NCBI RefSeq assembly: GCF_003369915.1
Contig: NC_046675.1
Span: 21,700,001-21,764,000, forward strand
Direction of reading: 5' to 3'
Length of the DNA stretch: 64,000 nt
From: Drosophila miranda
Taxonomy: Eukaryota > Arthropoda > Insecta > Diptera > Drosophilidae
The notes under the pieces were generated by a model. That model did not search any database. It was not told the origin of the DNA and worked only from the letters and a program-made list of their open reading frames with translations. This document shows, one piece after another, positions 12,801-25,018 of the stretch; position 1 is the stretch's first letter; each line of letters opens with the position of its first letter. Position numbers and translations under genes: made by a program.

Positions 12801-15800
12801 CAATCCCCGTGGCTGGGAGATGGCTGGGGATGCACCAAAATATTTCAAATATCAACTGATATGTTAAGCGGCTGTCAGCCGCTGGTCGAGCCACAAGCAC
12901 TTGACGTCATCTTACATGAAATGCAAATGAAAAAGCGACCAACAAGTGAGAAAATCATACCGAAAAGTAGAAGTTTGAATACCCTTTTTTGGGGAATGGA
13001 AGGATATATAATCTCTACACTTAGTTCTGGTTTAATTTGAGAATGAAAGATAAAGTTTTTAGCTCTTTTTAAAGGTTTATACAGATGAGACCTCATGTAG
13101 GCGTCCAGGCCGTTCGGCAAATCACTTTTTTACCATTCAAATTGGATGGAGTAGAGTTCCCAGAGTTGTTTATCAATGGCTGTAAAACAAAGTTTGACAG
13201 GAATCACCTAATAGATGCCTTTGTCACCGACTTATTGAACAGCCCTCGTATTTAAGCTTTCAAATAAAATTATCTTTTGAACAAACATCATATTCAAACA
13301 ATCCCAAAACCCGACCAGAAAGAGTACATGACAAAGCAGAAGACACATCCAAACAAACAAAAAGTCACACACAAGCGAATTCTTCATTCTTGGGGCGTTC
13401 TGTCTCGGAAATATGTGAATGTATATATCCAATATGTCTATATAGTATTTCACAAATGCCCAGACGTAGCATCCACATCCACGTCCCATTGAGAGGTGGC
13501 AGGGAAATGGGAACAAACTTGTAAAACGCTTCGAATGTTCGCTCATTGGCGCTGTCAAGAGGCCTTCCTTCCTCCCGGGATCTCTCTCGCTCTCTCGGCT
13601 CTCGACCAGTCCCCCCTCTAATATAAGCATGTGGAGTGATATGACATGCCAGGTGCCGTTTCTGTGGCTGCCCTGTCAACTCATTCGGGAGGCTTTTGCG
13701 CCTGGCCATGACGACAGCGATGCGCTACTTACTCGCGATGTAGTTAACCAAAAGAAAAAGAAACTGACGCCGAAGATTGGGAAGACCACGACCACAGTGC
13801 TGACACTCAACGGGTTGCGGATGTGTGTTGATCTTTAGTCGGAAATCAAACTGAATTTGACTGGGTATTAGGCTGAATGATGCTGAGATCTTCCCCAGAA
13901 GGAGATGATGGGCAATGAAGACATAATGAGAGAGAAGAACACAGATCTGTTGCAGAATTAGCTAAGAATTCAAGGGAACTTTAGCTCTTCAAAAGGAGAA
14001 CTATCTAGAACACTTTCTGGCTCTTTTTTTATAGTAGAGATCGTTAGTGTAAATAATATACCTTTATCCTCAAAACTCCCCTCCAACCCAACATCTCTGA
14101 GATACATTTGGCAATGCTGTTGCTGCTGTGTCTCCCCTTCCTTCTTCCCACTTTTGGGGGCATAGTAGTGTTGTAAACAAATTGCAACATATGACAGCAA
14201 CATTTGACAATTGTAAATGGTCGATGGCAGTGCAAGTGTTCAGCATGTCTCTTTGTTGTCTCTGCCACAGCCACAGCCAGCCAGCCAGCAGGCACTCACA
14301 TGATTTGCCAACAGCAAAAATGGAGAACATACGAGTACCAGGAAGAGCAGTGCTGTCTGTTTATTGATTTGGTTCTGGGTCCCTGGGCAAGGTCAGAGCC
14401 GAGCTTATGAAATAGTCACAAGAAAACACTCAAAAATGTCTGCACATCATGCATCAGTCTGACCCTCTGAGCGAGAGCCGTCTGCCAAGTTTTTTTGGAG
14501 AGGGGTGGGGGTCAAAGTTTGGGTCTAATGGCAAACTAGAAATATTAGTTGCACAATCAAATTTGATAACCTGACTGACAGTTCTACCCAGACAAAAAAG
14601 GAGCTGCACTGGGTCAAGAGTTTGGTTGGGTCTCGGATTACTGCAATTCAATTTGTGGCCATCTCTTTCACTCCCCATATCTGTCTGTTTCTGTCTCTGT
14701 CTCTGTCTCTCTCTCTGCTGATCCGCATGACTGATGAAGCCGATGGCCGGTTGTCTGGTTACTGTCTGCCGGCTGTTTACTTGGTCATTAGTTTGGCACC
14801 CATTCAGGATGTGGCAGCCAGAGAGCCAGAGAGCGAGCCAGGGATGTGAAAAGAGCTTTTGATGTTAGCGCTTCCACAAGCACACACCCATACATACGTA
14901 TGTACACATGCTTCAAGCTGGTGTATCTGTGTGCTTGGAGGAGCATTTGCCACACTCAAATTCACTTTAATTAAATGAGCGGTAATTAATTTCAACTTTA
15001 ATCGGAAATTCCATTTAGATTTTCCACGCTGATTGATGTGCCCCTGACATCTCTTCCGCCAACGTCACATCGAAGACCACGAAAATGAGACAGCAGACAG
15101 CCACCAAAAAAGACAGAAAGAGGGGGATAGCAACAGTTTGTGTGTGGCACATTTTAAACATTTTTAAAAGGCGGAAAAAGTTTAAGGAACTAAATTTCAA
15201 ATCGATATTTACAGAAAGATACTGTTGTAACAGAAAAACTTTTGCTTTATCTTATTCAATAACTAATTCCCATTTAGCGAATGGGCCATGACCCATATAA
15301 AATCAGTGGAACGTAGAATTAAGTCCCCCCCGTACAACAAATAGGGATTGGGGAACACACAGAGAGGCACACATAGAAGAGCCAGCGGTTGCCGTCTATC
15401 ACATTGACTGACTGCCACACATTTCACAGATATAAATACTAGAGATACAATATCTATTGCAGAAGGCATTGGCCCATGCTCGTGCCCATGCCCATGCCCA
15501 TGCCTATTGTCTCTGGCAACTCTTTTGGCTTTGGCTCTTTGGAAACGAAAAGCAGCGAATACGAGGCGGGCGGGCGGGCCAATTGACTTGGACTTGGCCA
15601 TAATAACACGCCACGGTAAATGGCTTTTAAAAGTCTACTTTGCCACAGCACGCCCCCTCATTATGAACGACGCGTTTCCAACGCCCTCGCTGCCTCGCCA
15701 GTCGGAGGCCCAATACAGATGACAGAAAAGTTTTTTCGGGGGCGACTCACAATGAACGGGAAATTGTCATTATCTTGCCATGAATATAAAAGATACAAAA

Positions 15801-16136
15801 TAAGAGGGTGGGGGGCAAGCGACAAACATCTGTCTAGGGGGTGATACCTACCTTGGCCAGAACGAACTCCTCCTTCGCCTTGGCAATACAAAAGTTTCTG
15901 GGTTTTTGGTTTGGTTTTGGTATGTTTTTCGGGTGCCAAGCAAATTGCAGTTTGACACGTCATATTTATGAAATGAAATGAAATGCGCAACGTTGCAGAA
16001 AATCACAAAATAAATGAGAAAATTAACTGCCTGGAGCTTCAAGGGGGTATGGATGGGGTCTTGTCCACTTGAACGTTTGAGGATTGCCTAGAAACGCCTA
16101 CAAATATTGGAAGGAGTGAAAGAAAACAAGTCTTAG

Positions 16137-16565
<429 letters not shown>

Positions 16566-17033
16566 GACGCGTGGCACTTTTCGGGTACTGGTTAGAGACT
16601 CAATCAGTTGTATCAGGAACCATATCAGACGGCGGCGGCGGCGGCCAGTGTGGCCGGTAGCTATCAGTCGCAGGGGCCGCAGGATGCTGTGTCCCTTGGC
16701 GGTAATGGTAATGGTGGTGGAGGTAGTGGTGTCGTTGGTGGTGGTGGTGCGGGTGTGGCAGGCGGCGGTGGAGGCAGCAATAGTACCGGCAACGGTCCCA
16801 ATTCGCTCTTCTCATCCGCTGCCAGCAACTCCAATGCCGATTGCCTCAAGTATCCGCAAGAGTTCTGATCTCAGGTTATCATCAGGCAGCAGCAGGCGGA
16901 GCAGGAGGAGCACAATCGTCATCCGCAGATGATGGAACAGCTGCTGGAATCGGACTGTGAGCCCGATCCGGAGCTGGACTTGGATCTGGACTACAAGACG
17001 GACATTGTTGGCTGCAATATGTTCTGCTGCTGA
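16566..17033 (+). other. Coding-like sequence in the Scr frame downstream of the Scr stop
   Basis: Reading on in the Scr frame after TAG 16563 gives nine codons, a second TAG (16593-16595), then 90 codons to TGA (16866-16868), then 54 more codons to TGA (17031-17033). The 90-codon part has the composition of a fly transcription-factor tail: LNQLYQEPYQTAAAAAS, then Gly/Asn runs, then NSLFSSAASNSNADCLKYPQ. The 54-codon part is rich in Glu, Gln and Asp, includes HPQMMEQLLESDCEPDPE, and ends DIVGCNMFCC. Codons in both parts favour G or C at third positions, as in real Drosophila exons, while the UTR beyond 17034 loses this. Possibilities are a decayed former C-terminus, an alternative exon, or stop-codon readthrough; three in-frame stops make simple readthrough hard. 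Other frames are also open over the GGT/GGC runs, so openness alone is not evidence. Confidence 0.45.
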
Positions 17034-18900
17034 GGCGATCTAGCCACCACCTGCCCCAAATCTTGCCTACCGCATACCGCCACCCGCCTGTCCCAGTCGC
17101 CGCTCTCCCGTCGATCAACCAACATCAGAGACGATGTTTCTTGTTTGCAACTGATTCGTGTTAAGCTAAGAAACGAGCTGTTCCCCCGCCCCCCGCACGG
17201 CAGCTCGTTTGGGTCTATGATACTGGATGTGGGACCCCAAGCAATCACACAATTCTATTCGATATTCGATACGTTTCCTTCCCTTCAAAACTTTCCCCGA
17301 ATTGAGCACAGCTCTCAACTGCCTGGGGATCCCAGAGAGATTTCCTTTCTATTCCCCTAATTCTGGACTTTCTTTATGTGAATGCGTGTGGTTCGCCCCC
17401 AGTATGATGGACCTCTTTCTCTAAGCAGTATTCGAAAAGCTGTTAGTCTGTAAGTCTAGCATAAATTTTAGTCCCTAAGAGCTGCACAGATGAGGAGATG
17501 AACAGAGATGAAGATCGAGTTAAACAAAAACTAATATCTGCAATAATTTCAAAGTGATTTCTAACTAACATTAGTTCTTCGTTTAAAGATATACCCAATC
17601 CAAGTCCAAGCCCAAACCCAACCCAACCCAACCCAATGCCCCGCCCTCCAGGGAGTCCTAAAGTGTGTACTTAATACCTAGCTAGTAGATAACCTAAATC
17701 TAGTTAACCACATAAGGCTTTGTTTAGTTTGTAAATAGCAGAGAGCGCCCTCGGACTCGGGGGACGGCTTTCTTTTTATTATGTTTGTGTTTCGTTTAGA
17801 AATGAAAGTATCTTTGAAAGTATCTCTACTGTTCAGATTATTTTGTGTGTTGTTGAAAGTGCTCTAGCAGCTTCGAAAATGCTTTACTAATTTTATCCAA
17901 AAACAAAAACAAAAAACAAAAAAGATTCAAATCGTTTTATAATTTGCCACTGAAGAACAAATTCGGAAGTCAAACAGGAACTAAAAATATTTCACATTTA
18001 GCATAGAATTCGATATGGAAACTGGACTTTCTTTCGAGCAGCATTAAAAGAATATATTATTTATTTAGAGACCTCTTTCAGCAATGTTTCATGTCTGTAA
18101 AAAAAACAAAAACAAAACCGAAAGGTAATCAATAATAAGCAAAGGAAAATCTTGAATAGAACGAGAATTGTTACACTCGAAAAAGCTAAAGGAAACCCAA
18201 CCCCATAACCGTAATGTAATGTAATTATTTATGCTGTACTTTTCGCTAAGCTAAGGTTAGTGCATTCTAGAACCATCGGTAGTCTATGTGAACCCTAGCC
18301 CGTAAGCCTAAATTATATGTATATCGAACTAGCAAGACAAATTTTTAGTGAAAACAGAACAAAAATGGGATACAAATCGAACAAAATATGGCGATGGAAA
18401 ATGCATAAAAATCAAACAAAAAATACTTAGCACAAATTAATTAATCATTACTATTATTATTTTTTGTTTCATTTCGTTGTACATTTGTTCAATCATTCAT
18501 TTGATGCACCCACCCTTTCGATTGGTTGATTGTTTTTTATTGCAATTTGTCTGAACCGAAACGAAATGCAATACAATATACAAAACACTGTTTGTAGTTT
18601 TTGGGTTAAGGGGGCGCTTACGCACAGTGGGCGCAAAAAGTTTAACTGCATTCCATGTAAAAATAAAATTACGCAACTAATTTTTAATGAAATTCGTATG
18701 TATATGTATTAACTTAATCTGGGTTCAATTGCATAGGCATTGCATTGTTTCTAAAAAAAAAATGGAATCGAAAATCAAATGGAAATTTCAACTATGAAAC
18801 CACAAAAACCATACAAATATAATGACAAAACAAAACAAAACCAATATGTAAACATGTATGAATATGGCATAAAAAAATAAAAACTATTTTAAAATGTACC
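16566..18900 (+). other. Scr: Scr 3' UTR with polyadenylation signal
   Basis: After the stop the sequence (apart from the coding-like part up to 17033) becomes AT-rich and noncoding for about 1.9 kb, with many short A tracts. An AATAAA signal at 18876-18881 is followed by an A/T-rich stretch and then a change of composition before the tRNA block at 18994. A UTR of roughly 2.3 kb is in keeping with a Hox transcript. The exact cleavage site is inferred. Confidence 0.6.
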
Positions 18901-18994
18901 ACCAGATATCATCTTATTCCTGATCAAGGCTTTGTTTGGGATGCTGGGGTGGGCATTATTCTGAGAAGAAGGCGATGGCGGGGGTGGCCCAAGT

Positions 18995-19067
18995 GCCCGG
19001 GTAGCTCAGTCGGTAGAGCATTGGACTTTTAATCCAAGGGTCCAGGGTTCAAGTCCCTGCTCGGGCG
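18995..19067 (+). tRNA. tRNA-Lys (anticodon UUU), copy 1
   Basis: A 73-nt cloverleaf: acceptor stem GCCCGGG pairing with CTCGGGC, D arm with A-box TAGCTCAGTCGG, anticodon stem TTGGA/TCCAA around loop CTTTTAA (anticodon TTT, lysine), T arm CAGGG/CCCTG around TTCAAGT, discriminator G. No intron and no encoded CCA, as expected for a eukaryotic tRNA gene. A T-rich stretch downstream can serve as pol III terminator. All five copies in the window are identical over these 73 bases. Clustered lysine tRNA genes are known from the ANT-C region of D. melanogaster (recalled). Confidence 0.97.
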
Positions 19068-19225
19068 ATTTATTTTTGCTTGCTCTTAATCATTGCAGCC
19101 TGAAAATTTAGTTATTATTCTCGATTTAGAGAAATACTTTTTCAAACTAAAAATACTTGTTCCACGTCATCAGAATGAGATAAGAACGTTGGTTTTGTTA
19201 GTACTTTGGCAAGCGTTTGTTGAAT

Positions 19226-19298
19226 GCCCGGGTAGCTCAGTCGGTAGAGCATTGGACTTTTAATCCAAGGGTCCAGGGTTCAAGTCCCTGCTCGGGCG
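19226..19298 (+). tRNA. tRNA-Lys (anticodon UUU), copy 2
   Basis: Identical 73-nt sequence to the copy at 18995-19067, with A and B boxes and anticodon TTT, followed by a T-rich pol III terminator region with a run of seven T near 19313. It lies 158 bases after copy 1 and 349 bases before the 7SL gene. Confidence 0.97.
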
Positions 19299-19647
19299 AT
19301 TTAACTTTTATCTTTTTTTCAGTTTATTTGACATTTTATTTTGTTTAGTTTCTAAAATTCACAATTTTCTATTATATATTCGTTAAAAAGTTTGTCTTTC
19401 ACTTAACGAGAATGAACTGCTTGTATATTATGTGCAAGAACCACTAATATTTATGGTTGGAAAATATGGTTGGCAGCAGTTCGCTATCGATAGAGCAGTT
19501 CACTACTGAACTGCTTATATGCAAACAAAGCATGCAATCTACAACGACTTTCCGCCGACAGAGCAGTTCATTAGTCGCTAAGGCAGTTTTAATAAAAGCC
19601 AAATCAATAAAAGTGACACATAGTGCAATGTTAGACATCAGAGCTCC

Positions 19648-19945
19648 GACTGGAAGGTTGGCATCTTCTGTAATCACGCTTCTGTGAGGTCAGATTGTGG
19701 GATGGCCTGAGGCTGGGAATCACTGTGTAACGGACCAGCTCATGTTGACGGAACGTCCGCACTAAGCTTGCCATCAATATGGGTGCCATGGAGGAGTCCG
19801 CGGCATTCAGGTTGGCTAAGGAGGGATGAACCGGGCCAGGGGTGAAAACCAGCAGCCAAGAGTTCCCGTGGTAGGCAGTAGTGGGATAGCGTACCGGAGT
19901 GAACTGCCGTTTCCAGCCCACCAACATGGTTGGACCACAATCTTT
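19648..19945 (+). ncRNA. 7SL: 7SL RNA (signal recognition particle RNA), copy A
   Basis: About 298 nt, the usual length of metazoan 7SL. This RNA scaffolds the signal recognition particle, which targets secretory ribosomes to the ER. The 5' Alu domain has GGTTGGC and the TCTGTAATC turn, matching the human GGTGGCG / CCTGTAGTC landmarks. The S domain carries CACTAAG followed by CCATCAATATGG, near-identical to human 7SL, then GTTGGCTAAGGAGGGATGAACCG, the helix-8 hairpin GGT-GAAA-ACC with a GNRA loop and AGCAG, and TTCCCGTGG through GCAGTAGTGGGAT. The closing helix 5 pairs AGATTGTGG with the terminal CCACAATCT exactly. TTTT at the end is the pol III terminator. Start assigned at GACTGGAAGG by analogy; a few bases of uncertainty. 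Small open frames on both strands here are artefacts. Confidence 0.93.
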
Positions 19946-20211
19946 TGCTACTCCAAATTTTTATTTTCTTTTTTCAAAGTCTATTTTTATTATTTTCCCA
20001 GAAAAATTAAAGCGAAGAAAGAAATCGAGTGTTTCGTCCAATCTTTATCCCACCCCTTCACTTCAAGATTAAACGGTTACAACGCTTACTACTCCTGCAG
20101 CTAATCGAACAAATATAATTATGGTAACAACAATGACACTCTCTCATCTCCCCATGCGGCCATGGCTTATGTATTATTTTAGGGATTTATTAAACAAATA
20201 CTTTTAAATTA

Positions 20212-20374
20212 CGATTACGATACGTAAAATGAGTATATGGGTGTAAATTGATGTGTGTAACGTCCAGAAGGAAGCGTTTCAGACCCCATAAATACATTCC
20301 TGATCAGCATCTATAGCCGAATTGATTAAGCCATGTCTGTCTGTCTGTCCCTATGAGCGCCTAGAGCATAAGGA
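20212..20374 (+). mobile_element. DINE-1/SGM-like Helitron-derived fragment (copy A)
   Basis: Contains the family landmarks GTGTGTAACGTCCAGAAGGA, GACCCCATAAA, CTGATCAGCATC, AGCCGA and a TGTCTGTCTGTC run. These match the 5' half of the nonautonomous Helitron-like DINE-1/INE-1/SGM repeats common in Drosophila. It is truncated: the 3' half is absent and Tc1-like sequence follows. Confidence 0.8.
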
Positions 20375-20378
20375 AAAA

Positions 20379-21470
20379 ATTCAACATACAGCCCCAATTT
20401 TACGATATTTCGGGTTTTCGCAATGAAAATCAAAAAAGTTGATACGCCATTATTTGAGGTTCTAATAGATTAGTTTATTTTAATTTTACAACAATAAGAA
20501 CAAAAACATAACAAATTCATGGGAAAAAAGTCTACATACAGCCTCTATGCTTTTGTATTTTAGTTTCAAATTCATCTTAATATTAATACTTATTATATGT
20601 ATTTTTAATACTTGGTTGGTCCACCATTGGCATCTATTACAGCCTGTTGTGGGCGGAACTTCGACCCAAGCTCGAATAAAGGCGGTTTCTAAAATGTCCC
20701 AAAGATGTTCGATTGGGGTGGTGAACGAAGCTGTCTTGGGGCACAATACAGCAACCAATCCCGCACAACATATGCGGAGTGCTTTGGTTCATTGTCCTGC
20801 TGGAAGATCCAACTGCTTCCCAGGCTCAGTGTATCCACCGATGGTTTCAAATCGTCCAATATCTTCTTAAACTGGAAGCGATCCATATTCCATTCCAAAA
20901 AACCAAGTTGCGACGCCATAGCGTCCCAAACCATTACACTACCGCCTCCATGCTTGACGGAAATCAATGGTTTCTTTCGTGGAACTCGGCTCTTGAAACC
21001 ATCCTTGTGCGAAAAATTGGCAATTGATTTCGGGTGCACAATGACTTCTGAATTCTTTTCGATGTGTTCCGACCATTTTGGTGCACTTATCTTCTGGTTT
21101 TTAATGACTTCCTTGAGGCTGCTTCTCTCGTCGCGACTCGATAGCTTCTTTGGCCTTCCTGATCTCTTCTTTTCCGTGGAATTGTTGCTGTTGTTATTCC
21201 GCATGATGGTCTGGACGGTGGATCGACTTAATTTGACTATATGATAGGCTGATAATCAAATTTCGCACAAAAGACTGTATTTCCTTCCTTTTTTCCATTT
21301 TTTTTTTTTTTTTTTTAAAAAGAGTAATAATAAGACCCAATACACAAACTTGATAGGCAACGAGCTAGGCGTCAAAATAGTCGGGGATTTCCCTTTTTTA
21401 CCACCTATTTCTAGGAATATTAAAGGGAATTCCCTCGCAGTATGTAGACTTTTTTCCGTTAACATTTTAT
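20379..21470 (-). pseudogene. Broken Tc1-like transposon with defective transposase
   Basis: On the minus strand (about 21204 to 20590) sequence typical of Tc1/mariner transposases is seen: a helix-turn-helix/GRPKK region (SGRPKKLSSRDERSSLKEVI), GGGSVMVWDAMAS, the second catalytic Asp in WIFQQDNEPKHSA, and, in another frame, PIEHLWDIL with the third acidic residue. It is inactive: a deletion joins the DNA-binding half directly to GGGSVMVW, removing the first catalytic Asp region, and a frameshift separates the DN and PIEHLW parts. Inverted copies of GGAAAAAAGTCTACATAC lie at 20522-20540 and 21439-21457. A similar stretch near 20379-20398 could be an outer direct repeat as in IR/DR-type Tc1 elements, so the left limit is approximate. 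Confidence 0.85.
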
Positions 21471-21501
21471 TTTCTGTCCTAGTAACTTTAGTATACATAA
21501 T

Positions 21502-22612
21502 TATACCCGATACTCAAAATGAGTATTGGGGTATATTAGATTTGTGGTAAAAGTGGATGTGTGTAACGTCCAGATGGAATCGTTTCCGACCCCATAAAGT
21601 ATATATATTCTTGATCAGCATCAATAGCCGAGTCGATTGACCCCTGTCTGTCTGTCCGTCTGTCCGTCCGTCCGTCCGTCCGTCTGTCCGTCCCCTTCAG
21701 CGCCTAGTGCTCAGAGACTATAAGAGCTAGAGCAACGATGTTTTGGATCCAGACTTCTGTGATATGTCACTGCTACAAAAATATTTCAGAACTTCGCCCC
21801 GCCCACTTCCGCCCACACAAAACACGAAAATTTGTGGCATCCACATTTTTAAAGATACGATAAAACCAAAAACGCAGAATCGTAAAGGATGACTATATGT
21901 TCTAGAGTGTAAAATCTCAACCAGATCGTATAATTATTATAGCCAGAATCAAGAAAACAATTTCATTCTTTCTCGCTCTGTCTCTCTCTAACACACAGGT
22001 TTCATGGTCGGTTTTGCCAATTGCAAAATATGAGTTCAAGGATCTCAGAACCTATAAGAGCCAGAGCAACCAAATTTGGTATCCACACTCCTGTGATATC
22101 GGACCTTGACCGTTTCGTGTCCAAATTTCGCCACACCCCCTTCCGCCCCCGCAAAGGACGAAAATCTCTCATCCACAAATCTCAGAGACTATTAAGGCTA
22201 GAGTAACCAAATTTGGTATCCGCACTTCTGTTAGATCTCACTATAAAACGTGTATCTCAAAATTTCGCCCATCCCCCTTCCGCCCACACAAAGGACGAAA
22301 ATCTGTTGCATCCACAATATTGCACATTCGAGAAAACTAAAAACGCAGAATCATAGATAATGACCATATCTATCAGATTGCTGAATCTGGATCAGATCGG
22401 ATCATTTTGTAGCCAAACGCAAGAAATCAATTTGCAGTGGCTACGCAGCGCCCGACGTCACGCTCAGACTGATTTTCTGTCTCTCTCGCACGCACTCTTT
22501 GTCGTGTCGTTTAATATTAGCGGCGTCTGCCGGAGGAGAGCCATACTGACTATGTATCGGGTATAAATGTAGAGTTGCGGTCTCCGCAGCAACTCACAAC
22601 GTTCCCCCTCGT
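21502..22612 (+). mobile_element. DINE-1/SGM-like Helitron-derived element (copy B, near full length)
   Basis: Starts TATACCCGATACTC with a short hairpin (GATACTCAAAATGAGTATTG), then GTGTGTAACGTCCAGATGG, CCCATAAAGTATATATATTC, GATCAGCATCAATAGCCGAG and a (GTCC)n/(GTCT)n run. The middle has at least two diverged internal repeats of a module containing ACCAAATTTGGTATCC and AAGGACGAAAATCT. It ends with CGGGTATAAATG followed by the stem GAGTTGC/GCAACTC and ACAACGTTCCCCCTCG, resembling a Helitron 3' terminal hairpin. It has no coding capacity. Confidence 0.85.
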
Positions 22613-24242
22613 TTGAGTTTTATTTTAAGCAAAAACAATAAAAATCTAAAATAATAATTATTCAATAAAAATCAAAAATTATAATTATTAAATAAAAATC
22701 AAGAATAATAATTATAAAAATAATTATTCAATAAAAATCAAAAATAATAATTATTCAATAAAAATCAAGAATAATAATTATAATAACAATTATTCAATAA
22801 AAATCAAGAATAACAATTATTCAAAAAAAAATAATAAATAACAATTATAATAACAATTGTTTAATAAAAATCAAAAACAACAATTATTCAATAAAAATCA
22901 AGAATAACAATTATTCAATAAAAATCAAGAATAACAATTATAATAACAATTATTCAATAAAAATCAAAAATAACAATTATTCAATAAAAATCAAGAATAA
23001 CAATTATAATAACAATTATTAAAAAAAAATTAAGAATAACAATTATAATAACAATTATTCAATAAAAATCAAAAATAACAATTATAATAACAATTATTCA
23101 ATAAAAATCAAGAATAACAATTATAATAACAATTATTCAATAAAAATCAAAAATAACAATTATTCAATAAAAATCAATAATAACAATTATAATAACAATT
23201 ATTCAATAAAAATCAAAAATAACAATTATTCAATCAAAATCAAGAATAACAATTATTCAATAAAAATCAAGAATAACAATTATAATAACAATTATTAAAA
23301 AAAAAATTAAGAATAACAATTATAATAACAATTATTCAATAAAAATCAAAAATAACAATTATAATAACAATTATTCAATAAAAATCAAAAATAACAATTA
23401 TTCAATCAAAATCAAGAATAACAATTATAATAACAATTATAATAACAATTATTAAAAAAAAAATCAAAAATAACAATTATTCAATCAAAATCAGGAATAA
23501 CAATTATAATAACAATTATTCAATAAAAATCAAGAATAACAATTATTCAATCAAAATCAAGAATAACAATTATAATAACATTTATAATAACAATTATTCA
23601 AAAAAAATCAAAAATAACAATTATTCAATCAAAATCAAGAATAACAATTATAATAGCAATTATTCAATAAAAATCAAGAATAACAATTATAATAACAATT
23701 ATTAAAAAAAATTAAGAATAACAATTATAATAACAATTATTCAATAAAAATCAAAAATAACAATTATAATAACAATTATTCAATAAAAATCAAGAATAAC
23801 AATTATAATAACAATTATTCAATAAAAATCAAAAATAACAATTATTCAATAAAAATCAAGAATAACAATTATAATAACAATTATTCAATAAAAATCAAAA
23901 ATAACAATTATAATAACAATTATTCAAAAAAAATCAAGAATAACAATTATAATAACAATTATTCAATAAAAATCAAGAATAACAATTATTCAATAAAAAT
24001 CAAGAATAACAATTATTCAATAAAAATCAAGAATAACAATTATAATAACAATTATTAAAAAAAAAAATAAAAAATAACAATTATAATAACGATTATTCAA
24101 AAAAAAACAAGAATAACAATTATATTAACAATTATTCAATAAAAATAAAAAATAACAATTATTCAATAAAAATCAAGAATAATAATTATAATAATAATTA
24201 TACAATAAAAATCAAAAATAATAATTATTCAATAAAAATCAA
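22613..24242 (+). repeat. AT-rich satellite-like tandem array, about 1.6 kb
   Basis: Dozens of copies of a roughly 27-base unit (ATTCAATAAAAATCAAGAATAACAATT), alternating with a 12-base ATAATAACAATT extension, giving a higher-order mixture. The array starts right after Helitron-like copy B and stops exactly where copy C begins. Nearly every unit contains AATAAA. No open reading frame or spacer/repeat arrangement of CRISPR type. Confidence 0.95.
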
Positions 24243-25018
24243 GATACTTAAAATGAGTGTAGGCGTACATACATATATTAGATTTGTGGTGAAAATGGAT
24301 GTGTATAACGTCCAGGGGGATTGTTTCCGAGCCCATAAAGTATATATATTCTTGATCAGCATCAATAGCCGAGTCGATTGAGCCCCGTCTGTCTGTCCGT
24401 CCCTATAAGCGCCTAGGGCTTAAAGATTATAAGAGCTAGAGCAGCGACATTTTGTATCCAGACTTCTGTAATATGTCATTCATATGTCAATTCAGAATCG
24501 TAGACTATGACTATATCTTCTTGACTAGATCTGAACCACATCGTATCAATATTATAGCCAGAATAAAGAAAACAATTTCATTCCCACTCGCTCTGCCTCT
24601 TTCATGGTCGGCTGTGCATATCGCTGAAAATTAGCGCCTAGATCTCAGAGACCATAAAAGCTAGAGCAACCAAATTTGGTATCCACACTCCTGTTAGATC
24701 TTACTCTTACAAGTTTATTTCAAAGTTTTCCCCCACCCCCTTCCGACCCCACAAAAGACGAAAATCTGTGGCCTCCACAATTTTTAAGACAAGAGAATAT
24801 TAAGAACGCACAATCCATATCTACCAGATTGCCGAATCTGGATCAGATCACTACGCAGCGCCCGACGAAACGTTCTGACTTATTTTCTGTCTCCCTCGCA
24901 CGCAATCTTTGTCGTTCTATGTTAGTGCCGTCTGACGTAGGAGAGCCATACTGTCTAAGTATCGGGTATAAATGTAGAGTTGTGGTCGCAGCAGCAACTC
25001 ACAACGTTCCCCCTCGTT
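24243..25018 (+). mobile_element. DINE-1/SGM-like Helitron-derived element (copy C)
   Basis: Same order of landmarks as copy B: AAAATGAGTG, ATTAGATTTGTGGTGAAAA, ATAACGTCCAG, CCCATAAAGTATATATATTC, GATCAGCATCAATAGCCGAG, GTCTGTCTGTCC, ACCAAATTTGGTATCC, and the 3' end CGGGTATAAATGTAGAGTTG with the GAGTTG.../...CAACTC hairpin and CCCCCTCG. It is shorter than B by loss of one internal module. Confidence 0.85.

Larger units (their letters stand above)
18994..19971 (+). repeat. Duplicated tRNA-tRNA-7SL cassette, copy A
   Basis: This segment is repeated at 27143-28121 in the same orientation. The offset is 8149 bases at the first tRNA, the second tRNA and the 7SL gene, so there is no net length change across more than 900 bases. 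By eye I count about a dozen substitutions (five of them clustered near 19098) and one 1-base difference in the terminal T run after 7SL. Similarity starts abruptly at the first tRNA and ends shortly after the 7SL terminator. Confidence 0.9.

Noticed and set aside
19457..19940. Open frames on both strands in the duplicated cassettes (also at 27593-28089)
   Set aside because: They overlap the 7SL RNA gene and its upstream flank; the sequence is explained by a structural RNA.
20486..21244. Transposase as an intact gene
   Set aside because: A deletion of the first catalytic region and a frameshift before the last catalytic residue make it a pseudogene.
22613..24242. Possible CRISPR-like array
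   Set aside because: The units are contiguous AT-rich tandem repeats without unique spacers, in an animal genome; it is satellite-like.
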